Positions 46,071 to 55,790 of a stretch of DNA of 64,000 bases are shown here, one piece after another (position 1 is the first letter of the stretch; each line of letters starts with the position of its first letter). Source of the DNA: Axinella damicornis. Its lineage: Eukaryota > Porifera > Demospongiae > Axinellida > Axinellidae. The notes below the pieces were generated by a model, which was given only the letters and a program-made list of their open reading frames with translations, did no database searches and was not told where the DNA came from. The stretch is from positions 2,435,988 through 2,499,987 of the forward strand of contig OZ007513.1 in the NCBI GenBank assembly GCA_963931865.1. Reading direction: 5' to 3'. Made by a program: the position numbers and the translations under genes.

Positions 46071-46116
46071 TAGCCTCGTTCCCAGGCCCCATCTAGCATT
46101 TTGCCGCTTGCAGTAT
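46071..46116. mobile_element. Fold-back family, left half only
   Basis: Starts TAGCCTCGTTCCCAGGCCCC and continues into the gccgcttgcagta core. The right arm is missing, so it is a truncated copy of the TAGCCTCGTTCC family. Confidence 0.6.
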
Positions 46117-46506
46117 GTACTACAGGTGTGCATGGCTGTCATTTGTTGCTGTGCAGCTGAGTGATGAAATTAGTTACAATAGCTTATCAGTCCACTTTGT
46201 CCGAGTCAGCCACAAAGGGATTCTACACATGAACTGCTAGCGTACATAACAGGTAGCCTCATTTCCAAGCCCAACCCAGCTATTCATTGCTTCTCCTCAA
46301 TTGGCTATGGCTGTGAATGTCATTAAGGATTTGTATCACGGTTGCATGGATCTACTCATATTGTAAATTCTTCGTCACCTACGCAACACACTAGGAAAGA
46401 GAACTGTAACAAAGCAGCAATTGTGTTGTTACGTAGTGATGCAAGAAGTTCAAGTAAGAACCAAACCTTATGGCTAGTTATAGAAATGCACAACACATAG
46501 CTGCAT

Positions 46507-46564
46507 TAGCCTCGTTCCCAGGCCCCGTCCAGTTTTTCGTCGCTAAAAGTATGGAACGAGGCTA
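46507..46564. mobile_element. Fold-back element, TAGCCTCGTTCC family
   Basis: TAGCCTCGTTCCCAGGCCCC ... ggaacgaggcta, 58 bp, with the cgtcgctaaaagta centre. The outer arms pair perfectly over 12 bp. Confidence 0.75.
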
Positions 46565-46791
46565 TAGCTGCATGACTTATAATAGAATTGTTCACCTATC
46601 TCAGAGATTGTGGCTTCACATAATTTCACGACGATAAATTTATTATGTCTGCCCTAGTATCAAAAATCTGAATGACCATTTAGTAGAACAGCCGCCTTTT
46701 CGAGCTGTGTGTCATGAGATCATTCTAAATGACATCACACAGCAGAAACACAGTCCATACCAGTGTGTACGCACATGTATAAAAATGAGTG

Positions 46792-46797
46792 TTTATT
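46792..46797 (-). terminator. Possible poly-A signal AATAAA of intact copy c
   Basis: On the gene strand AATAAA lies about 85 bp past the stop codon of the 46881-50693 gene. Other copies lack a perfect AATAAA at this place. Confidence 0.35.
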
Positions 46798-46880
46798 ATA
46801 TGAATGCATGCAGATTCCATTAGCTGTCATGGTGTAGTTTCTTCCTACATGTAAGTTTGTGATTGCAAAAATTGCACTTG

Positions 46881-49800
46881 TTATGTGCTGTCTTCGGCAT
46901 ATTCAAGAACAGGCTCACGTAATTCATTGAAGGTCATTCTTAGCCTGACAGGTTGTGCTTGTTCTTCACCAAATGGCTGATAGTCTAAATTCCTGTTCTC
47001 TGCTCGATCCGTACAACTTCTTGAACTTCTGTAATTTCGCCATGCTCTTGAGTTTTTGATAGAGCAGTATCCGTGGAAGATGATTATTCCAACAAACTGA
47101 AGGAATGTGATGCCCACTAGTGTGTGGACAACTGCTGTATGACTTTTTCCTTTGCCACTAGTGTATAAAGTTCCCAAAGCCAGAACACCGAGGTTGAATA
47201 AGAAGGAGTTCTCGAGAAGGGTGAAGTACCACTTTTTATACACTTTGTCAACTGTAGCAGTGTATGTTACTAGAGCAAAAGTGCTAACAACTATAGCAAA
47301 GAGATTCACTTTAGGAGCATTGTTGGGTTTAACAGCATGGATCACAAGGAGAAGAGCTCTCATTAGCAACAATACACCAACCCAGTAGCAGTGTTTGTCT
47401 TTGAAGGGTCCAAGGTAGGCATCAAACAGAGGTTTCTTCCTTGCGAAGAAATGCAGGGCTTGGTGGTGGGTTTTCCTACGAATGCATTGCATCAGAAGCA
47501 GTGCCATTGTATATGGCAGCCACAGAAAGAAGAATACAGTGAGAGCTACTAGAAACAGAGGAACATGTGCTGGTGAAAGGTACTGAACATTTCCATCATA
47601 GAGCCAGACAGCTGTCCTTGAATCATCAGGGTGGTCCAGAAATGTGAAAGAGATGACAACTATGAAAGTGCGAAGAAGTTTAGTATAGGAGAGCAGAAAC
47701 AATGTGGCTAGTACCTGGACAGAATTATTACCAAAAATTCTAGCACATGTTGAGGAGTAGTGGGAGGCAACAATTATGACTGCAGTGATGATCCAAATGT
47801 AGGCAGGGAAGACAAACTGCAGCCATGTCTTCCAGTAGCCATTCAATCCGTCCATGAAGCAAGTCTCGATTCCAAGATCCAAGTTCAACCAGGCTATGAA
47901 CACTGTTAGAACAGGACAGTGTGTGCTTGTTGATGGGAAGAAAGTGGTGTGATTAGCTCCTATAATGTTTGCATACAGGATGAGCCCATTCATTGTTCCT
48001 TCCGAAACAGTAAGGTTCAAGAGCTTGATGAATGCCACCAGCACTATTCCTGCAATAGCAAATGGTATGAGAAGTGCAATGTACTTGTTTGAGCATCTGA
48101 GACACTGAGAAGTTCCAAGCATAAGACTGAGTCCTGGTCTACAACCACCACAGAGAATACCAGAGTGGTTGAAGTTACACTGTGTGTCCGGGAAGTCTAG
48201 TCTGATATCTAGTACTTTAAGATTGCAGTAACCATATGGACAGTGATGGTGCACTATCACTCCATTACTCTTGTTCCCTGCAAAGGACGCATTCACCCAT
48301 ACTGTGCCTCCTCGATGGATAGTTTGATCATCAACGTTACATGTGATGTTGTGTTGTTGAAATGTAGTGTGACAAACACACTTGGATGGTTGGTCTGAGG
48401 GCATGAACCCTGGTGGACAGGGGAGGAGAGTGATGTTGATGAAAACTTCTAAAGTCAGTAGCTCATTCATGTCATTACGAAAAACATACATCTCAAATAG
48501 GTTAGTCGAGATATCACTTGGTGGATAGCCTGGATAGTAATCCCTCCTTGATCTGGATGCAATTGACCTTACGGAAAGCACCAGCACTTCTTTCCTATTA
48601 GGTGAAAATACAGTGTATTTGAGTTTGGTACAACTGCTATGATTGACTTGCTGAGATTTCTGCAGTTCTTCTAATTTCGGAGTATCTTTATTTTTGAACT
48701 GTGCATAAACTGTTCCATCAGCAGTTCCAAATCCCTGGCCTACCACAACGGCTGAAATGCTGAATGTTTCTCCAGGATAGTGAGCATGATTTACAATTGC
48801 AGTAAGACAGTCCGGTACTCCATCCTCACACAGACAGACACGAGATGGTGCAGAAGATATGAGGGAAAGGTTTGAGTGGCGTCCTGTGTCATATTGGACA
48901 AGATTCCAATAGTTGAAGATAAAAATTGTAGCTCCTAGAATAGGAACCAGCCCGTAATAGTTTACAATTGGATTTACTTCTTCATACTCACACTGACCAG
49001 CAATACAATGATGTAAGGAACCACCATATATGGCATCACCTCCATTACGGGCTGTGTTGTTTGTGAAAACAAATCTTAAGTGAGGATTGTTTTTGAGATC
49101 AGAGCATTTGCTGTCGTGAGTTGCTAGCTGGAGAAAGCACATTTCATCTTCAACAGTTTCTTCTGCAAAGATTGCACCACCAACATTCTCAGCATAGTTG
49201 TTTGTAAATAGTATTTGAGTGTTGTTCTCAAGACTCACAGTCATATAACCCTCCTTATGAAATGCCATCGCACCTCCTTGATAGGCAGTGTTGTTCACAA
49301 AACTGAGGGTACCAGAAACTTTTAAGGTACTCTTCCTCACAATAATAGGTGTGCCTTGGTTTCCAACAAATCTGCAGTCAATCAACTCAATTTCTTTAGT
49401 TAAGTAGATGTCTATTCCACCTTTTAGTGGGAATTTGTTGTTTTCAAAAGAAACATTTCTGAGTACCACTGATACTTGAGGGTGCTCAACATAAGCTCCA
49501 ACTATTCTAAGACCTTGTCCATGTGATTCATCACCAGTTTTCATGATAATGCAATTCTCAATGATGATTTGTGGAAGGGATGTAATAATTTTAGCAGCTG
49601 GTGAGCTGTAATAGTGAATATCAATGCCTCCTTCACCACTGTCTATTGTGGTGTTAGTTATGTGCATTAGCTGGGATGCTTCTGTGGGTAGTTGTAAGTC
49701 AACAGAGAGAGCAGTAAATTCACTCTGACCAATGTAATTGTCTCTGATAGTCATGAGGCAGTTTGCTTCAGTCCCTATGTTGATAGATATATCCCCTGTC

Positions 49801-50693
49801 CTATGCGTTCCTCCACCATTAAGAATAGTAACGTTCATTATATCCAACTGAAATTCATATCCAGCATGGTTTAATGTGATTCTCATGGATGCGCTTCTTG
49901 CATCTCTCAGTACACAGTTGTGGATGTGTAGTTTATGTGAGTTCACAGTGTGTAAAAGGGACTTGGTCTTATTGCTACACTTATGAATCTGATTGCAGTT
50001 TTCAAGCCTTATGTAAATGTGATAACTGAGAAAATTCTCTGAAAATTGAAAGACGTCAACACTGCTGTAATCACTTTGTTTCCCTACGACATCGATTATG
50101 GAGCTTTGAAACACTGAGTGATCAATCACTGAAGCCCCTAATACATTTACAGCAAGTATAGCAGTCCTAGTGCTATTTTGTATCACTACAGAAATCAACC
50201 TGAGGTTGAACACATCAGAAAACGTTAGAGCATTAATGAAGGGTACATCTAACGGCAAGTCAAATTTCGAATACCGGTATAGTACACCACATTGTGAGAG
50301 TGCTATTCTGGTAACGGTCAAGTTTATGATGCTGTCGAACACTAGTGAGGATACACCTTTGCAGTTAATCTCCACACAACTTTCCCCATTTGCACCACCA
50401 GCACCGAGCAATGTGAAATCATTCACTTCTCTAACAAATATGGAACCTTTCAACTCATGAGTACCATTTAAGAGTATCACTGTGACATTATCCATAAGAA
50501 CATCAGTAGCAGATGCATAAAGATACTTCACTGCTAACTCATCCAGTGTGTAGCATGACTCCCTGGGACAGGAGGTCTTTTGTGATATGGTAGGCTTCAC
50601 GTAGTATTCTGTGGCTGCACAGGGACCCACCAGCAGCAGTAAGAGAAGAGTTGTGGTTAGCAACATTTGTCCTCTTCTGGGAACATGCATCAT
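46881..50693 (-). CDS. Beta-helix ectodomain multi-TM receptor-like protein, intact copy c
   Basis: A single-exon ORF of 1270 aa with the same architecture as the copies at 22372 and 40509. It has a signal peptide (TTTLLLLLLVGPCAA), a beta-helix with NNTAYQGGAMAFH, NNYAENVGGAIFAE and NNTARNGGDAIYGG, a Cys-rich module, membrane segments from about residue 868, and a tail ending YAEDST. It is about 30 aa longer than copy b, all in the ectodomain, with extra loops near residues 180-210 and 560-575. Three substitutions lie at otherwise invariant positions (GANHTTFF for GANQATFF, GLSLMLG for GLSLTLG, SSTCAR for SSTGAR). The promoter-like region upstream (50878-50978) is complete. Confidence 0.87.
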   Translation of the reverse strand: MMHVPRRGQMLLTTTLLLLLLVGPCAATEYYVKPTISQKTSCPRESCYTLDELAVKYLYASATDVLMDNVTVILLNGTHELKGSIFVREVNDFTLLGAGGANGESCVEINCKGVSSLVFDSIINLTVTRIALSQCGVLYRYSKFDLPLDVPFINALTFSDVFNLRLISVVIQNSTRTAILAVNVLGASVIDHSVFQSSIIDVVGKQSDYSSVDVFQFSENFLSYHIYIRLENCNQIHKCSNKTKSLLHTVNSHKLHIHNCVLRDARSASMRITLNHAGYEFQLDIMNVTILNGGGTHRTGDISINIGTEANCLMTIRDNYIGQSEFTALSVDLQLPTEASQLMHITNTTIDSGEGGIDIHYYSSPAAKIITSLPQIIIENCIIMKTGDESHGQGLRIVGAYVEHPQVSVVLRNVSFENNKFPLKGGIDIYLTKEIELIDCRFVGNQGTPIIVRKSTLKVSGTLSFVNNTAYQGGAMAFHKEGYMTVSLENNTQILFTNNYAENVGGAIFAEETVEDEMCFLQLATHDSKCSDLKNNPHLRFVFTNNTARNGGDAIYGGSLHHCIAGQCEYEEVNPIVNYYGLVPILGATIFIFNYWNLVQYDTGRHSNLSLISSAPSRVCLCEDGVPDCLTAIVNHAHYPGETFSISAVVVGQGFGTADGTVYAQFKNKDTPKLEELQKSQQVNHSSCTKLKYTVFSPNRKEVLVLSVRSIASRSRRDYYPGYPPSDISTNLFEMYVFRNDMNELLTLEVFINITLLPCPPGFMPSDQPSKCVCHTTFQQHNITCNVDDQTIHRGGTVWVNASFAGNKSNGVIVHHHCPYGYCNLKVLDIRLDFPDTQCNFNHSGILCGGCRPGLSLMLGTSQCLRCSNKYIALLIPFAIAGIVLVAFIKLLNLTVSEGTMNGLILYANIIGANHTTFFPSTSTHCPVLTVFIAWLNLDLGIETCFMDGLNGYWKTWLQFVFPAYIWIITAVIIVASHYSSTCARIFGNNSVQVLATLFLLSYTKLLRTFIVVISFTFLDHPDDSRTAVWLYDGNVQYLSPAHVPLFLVALTVFFFLWLPYTMALLLMQCIRRKTHHQALHFFARKKPLFDAYLGPFKDKHCYWVGVLLLMRALLLVIHAVKPNNAPKVNLFAIVVSTFALVTYTATVDKVYKKWYFTLLENSFLFNLGVLALGTLYTSGKGKSHTAVVHTLVGITFLQFVGIIIFHGYCSIKNSRAWRNYRSSRSCTDRAENRNLDYQPFGEEQAQPVRLRMTFNELREPVLEYAEDST

Positions 50694-51611
50694 CTCCTTT
50701 TCGGTCGCTCTTGATCACTAGTTAAATTTACAAAGACAACCTGAACAATGTACCTACATGAATATAGTTATAGTTGTTAAACTGCTATCAAAAGTCTCAG
50801 CTGTATAGCTACTGTGGTCCGAACATCAAACACAATATCATTGAAGTTATCAGTTGTGGAATAATTACTATTCGCAGGAATATTTAAAGCCTACTGATCT
50901 ATGTACTGTATACCTCTTCATATATCTAACCAGCAGAGTTTGATACTGAGAAAAGTCCCAAATGCATTTGTTTTGCACATGAGGCTAATGCAGCACTTCA
51001 TTTTCATCAAGATAGTGATAGTTCGCTGAAGTGACATTATCAAGTACATGGTTGTTCTGAAATTCAGCCATCTCTGAGTCAGTGAAGGTACAACTTGCAC
51101 AGCAATTTGGTTTTATTCCATCTTACTGCTCCTGAAGGAAGTCGTGCAGCCTGGCTAACAAACTGTTATAATTATTACTTCTTGGTGTGAAAGCAAATAT
51201 TTTGTTGCCTGTGTGCCTGACTAAACTAGCTATTGGGGGAGAAGGCTGTGCTTTGAGCACTTGTCACGTGTCAGTACTTGATACTGCTCCCAAGAACATG
51301 CATAAATATTAATCCGAAATCTTGTATTTTGGCTAAACAAACTCTGATAAAGCCACTTACAATGTATACCTATTGCATTATCCTTGTATGGTCTGCAGGT
51401 GTAGTGGTCAGATAAGGAACTTCCCAAATGGGATTGATAAAAACTGATACCCTTGAGTCGTCCCAAGTCACCTTGCAGTTGGCATGGCTACAACTCTCAC
51501 TTATTGACCAGCACCATTATCAACAAAGTACAAAAACGACAAATTTACACAACAAGTAAGCACAAACAAGCAACTTATAAAAGAAACAAAGACCACAATA
51601 CATGTAACTAG
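50694..51611. other. Spacer between array and downstream gene
   Basis: No gene. It contains the promoter-like block of intact copy c (50878-50978), then sequence not shared with the array from about 51130 on. Confidence 0.5.
50878..50978 (-). promoter_or_regulatory. Putative promoter: GGGACTTTTC block plus TTTAAATA box
   Basis: GGGACTTTTCTC at 50948-50958 and GGCTTTAAATATTCC at 50877-50891 on the gene strand, about 67 bp apart, with the ATG about 190 bp downstream. This gene is intact, making it the best candidate for testing the element. Confidence 0.5.
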
Positions 51612-51705
51612 TAGCTTCATTCCCAGGCCCTGCCCAGCTTTTTGTCGCTTGCAGTACGGAAAAGCAGGAAGCTTCAAAATGCTGGTTGGCTTGGGAATGA
51701 GGCTA
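51612..51705. mobile_element. Fold-back element, TAGCCTCGTTCC family
   Basis: tagcttcattcccaggccct ... ttgggaatgaggcta with the gtcgcttgcagta core and an additional inner pair gcaggaagc/gcttc. It ends 27 bp before the stop codon of the downstream - strand gene, in its 3' flank. Confidence 0.7.
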
Positions 51706-51731
51706 GCATGTAGCAAGTTCTCTTCTGCACA

Positions 51732-54700
51732 TCAACGCTTGGTATTCGATTTGACACGTAGAGGTTTACTGATCTTCAGTACTCTTCTAGGAGATGGTGG
51801 AGCACTAGTCACTACTCTCGCGGTTACTGGAGGGGCAGTGGTAGCTGCTGCCGTTTGCTTTGGTATGGGGAGACCGGTCCTACAGTCAGTGTTCAGCACC
51901 ACCTCCTGGTAAGCACAGGCCGCTGCCCTCAGGAGTCCATTGCAAGCCCTGCCATACCGACCTGCTATGCTGGACAGATGCACATACCACGCTGCACCTA
52001 CATAGGAAAAGTCATAGAAGTGCAAGTGATCATGCAGATCGATTTGCATGTTGAAATAAACGTACTTGTGTTTCTTCTTCCGTGCATGTTGTTGTAGGGA
52101 GCTGTATAGAGAGACAAGTGAGAATTCACTTGCTGTTGGGCTAGATGTTTAGCCAGGTAACCAATATTCATCCATGGTTCATTCTACGTATTTGCACTAC
52201 AGATTTGAGGAAACAGAAGTAACTACACATACTTGACTCAGTAAAGACCAATCAACGTATGGCTAAGGATTGTTATGTTGCTATGGTGATGTCAAGTTTA
52301 TATGGCATCTTTGACTGCTCAATTAGCCCAAATCTGATGCATGGAAGTCTTCGATCAGCCATGAGGTCGAGTTTTAGGTACAGAGTTCTATGTTGACCAG
52401 GGTCATAGCACGGAGTCATGAACACTAATGAACTGTATCAAATCTCTCCAGCTGCTATTACTCAAATATGTGTTTGTGGTAGACACTCACGGCTGACAGT
52501 GTTATTGTCGTCATCTAGCTCATCCCAAACGTCAAAGTAATCGTCTCCATCCAATGCCTCCTGCAAGCCTCTCTGCAGGTCCACAATCAGTTTCATCTCT
52601 GCTGCACTGGGACGAAACTACATGTGTGCAGAATACACTGGTAATAGTGCATATTTTGAACAGCCTATTTATACTCTATACTTCAGTGCCAAAAAAAATG
52701 CTAAACTAGTATAGAGAGCATGACTATGTCCTACAAACCACCTATAGTAGTACAATTATATGCAGCTGTTTTGAGCACTAATATCAGCTGCTTGAACCTG
52801 CTTAAGAAGCACTGAAAACTTGCAGGTTGAGGGACAGCGCACGCAAACATTTTCCAATGCTCGTATCCACTTCCTCTTTAGCTCGTCCATCTAAATATTA
52901 TAGTATCACAGTAATCATTGTAGGGTTCAACCAACAATTGAATTGGCTATTGAATCAGGTCGGCTATGTCATTCAAAATATTGATGATGATGCGAAATTG
53001 TCTGTTAAGGTGTGTACAGATAAGCACTGTATATTGGATCAGCTATCAGTATCGGCAGTAATTGTTATCCAGTATCCGCAAGAGTTCATAACAATAAGAG
53101 TGTGCAACTGCCATATGGTATCCACTACCACCATCTCCGCAGTATGAGGTAGACCAATCAGTGGTGAAGTAGTAGCAGCTGCTGGCTCCTAAGTGTGAAA
53201 TTGTGATTACCACAGAGTTTACACAGCCTATGTACATGTTAACTACACTGTTTGCCATGTCATACTGCTGAGATGGTGGTAGTGGATACCATATATGGCA
53301 GTTGCACACTCTTATTAAACTCTTGGTATCGGTTATAAACAAAGGTGCGTCCTTTGTTCATTGTTTATAGTAACAACTTAATGCTACGTAGAGCTTGCCC
53401 ACTACCCAAACTATTGATGTTAACTTATGAATATCACATGTGCATGCATGCCTTGAAGAAGCTATTTTCCACTTACTATGGGGTCTACTCCTTCCTGCAG
53501 GAAATAAGCCGTTGTATTGATTATCAGGAGATAGCCTGAGTGCAGAAAAACACACAATAAGCTACATGGATAGATATGTTCTGCACAATCTAGGAATTTG
53601 AGATTGCATGTCATATTATTGAGTGCCATAATACAAGAGAAGGGCCAAAAGATCCTCTACAGGCTACAGAATGACCTCGTAGAACAACGATCACTTTCAG
53701 TTCTTGTACCAAATAGTTTTCATTTACTCAAGCAACACTTAAGTGCAATTATGCACTGTCTGGTGATTGGCAAGCAATTTCCAGATTCTGAGATTGCAAA
53801 GTGTAATCTCAGACTGCATGCAACAGATATACAGGGAATACCGTTATCCTCCACTGTATTTTAACTCATTTTTATAACCACCCACCAATCATGAAAACTC
53901 AAACCCTAAAACTCAGTTTTGTGTTGGATGCGTCACCTTGAGAATCATGCACTGGTACCTAATGTTCAAAGTCATGTGATATACTTACCATATCCTCGAA
54001 GTGTGCCTCGAAAATAGCTTGTGAAGGATCTGTGATGAACGATACGATTGCGCACTCTGAATTGAGCTACCCTACTGAATGTAGCTCTGTGCCTGCCCAA
54101 TTGAGATATGACACTGACTCTTCTCCGCAAGTACGCCACAGATTCACCCATCTCTACCATGATGAGAGTATAGCGAGGCCACTTCCAGGAAGAATCACCT
54201 CCACTGATGTTGAAGACAATATCCTGTAAGTGTGGCATGCATGAAATGAATGAATGAAATTTTATTGTCATGCCATGAGGCAACAGGCCATGGTTGACCC
54301 ATGAGACACTATAATAATTATCTATTAAGTAAAAAGTGCTTGTATAGTAAGTAAAAGTGCTTGCATGTGTATGTGAGTGTGTGTATGTGTGTGTTTGTAT
54401 GATGTGTGTGAATTTATGCAGCAGGTGTTTGTGAAAGTGTGTGTGTACTCCACAGGTGCTCTTCCTCGAGACCACAGTACGTGTGTGCATTTGAATTCAT
54501 TACTATAACCACCCCGTAACAAAAGAAACCATAAACTTATTTTTTATTGCTGGATACCTGACCTTGAGAATCAGGAATGGTAGGTTTAATGGTAGTAAAC
54601 ATTTTCAGAATGGAAAAGTGATGTTTCGCATGTTGTTCAGTTTCAACGACATTGCGCTTTGCGGTATATAGCGTGAGTGTGACGCTACTTCGTCAGTAAA

Positions 54701-55731
54701 AGCCATGTGGGAGGTCAGTGTTGGAGAAGAACTAACGCTGACATGAGAATGGCAACCGTATTAATCCATTTTCAAGAAGAAGTATGCACCAGAGGAGCTG
54801 AATTTACAATCTCTTTTGATGTTGTTGCATCAGCAGATTTTTTCCAGAATGTCCGGGACCCTAACCTCACATTCTTAGTTTTGTTTTACTGGTTGGAAGG
54901 TCACGGAAGCAACATCAATGGCCTTGCCTGCCACCCTACTGATCCAACCCTCCTAGCCAGCATGCATGTTTGGGAAATTTAGGCTAGCTAATTATTAGTT
55001 CCTGGCCTTCAAAGTGTTCGTCAGAGAATTTGGAAAATATACTAGCTATAATATTAGCTATTCATACATCTTACCATCTTACTAAGAGCACTGGCAGCAC
55101 TCCTCTTCTTTCTCCCACCACCAGGAGGAGGTGAGGGATAGTTGCACTGATTCTGAGAGCTATTGATAAACTGTGCATAGTTGAGGTCAAATTCCGGTTC
55201 AACGCACCACAAGAACATCTCAAAGCCAAGAAACTGTTGCTTCCTATTCGCTTTGAATTCTATCCACGCCTCATGAAGACCGTCCATCTCGACCTCCCCA
55301 AGCTCCACCTCATCTCCGCAAGTGGTTTCAATAACATTGAATCCATAGCTGTCAAGGTAGACACTGACCGAGTCGGTGCACACAGTACTTCCGCTGCAGC
55401 TGCCCATGTCTTCAAGGCTGTGTTGTAGCATTGCATATGAGAGTAGCTTGTTGCCTTCACATGAGACACGGTATCTGTTAACACAAGTACACGCAGCTAG
55501 GTTGTAAACTGTAGTTATCAGTGTAGCCTTGTTCCCAGGCCCCCTCCCTAGCTGCTTTTCCATACGGGAAAAAGCTTGGCAGGGCATTGGAACAAGGCTA
55601 TAGCATCAGTGATACCTTACACAATATTATAGTAATGTGAAATTAGGGATGGCATGCTGCTAAAGAACTTTTTAACCCATGCACCAATCCTGATTATCAA
55701 GGTCAGGCACCCAGCAACTAGGGTTTATTTT

Positions 55732-55790
<59 letters not shown>

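Larger units (their letters stand above)
45616..46880. other. Intergenic spacer in the array
   Basis: No gene. It includes the promoter-like block for broken copy 6, a (TTTTG)n run near 45896-45925, two fold-back pieces (46071-46116 and 46507-46564) and sequence shared with 39380-40500. Confidence 0.6.

Noticed and set aside
23280..47388. Plus-strand ORFs recurring over each family copy (for example 22652-22888, 40780-41016, 47152-47388)
   Set aside because: They are antisense shadows that recur only because the gene beneath them is duplicated.
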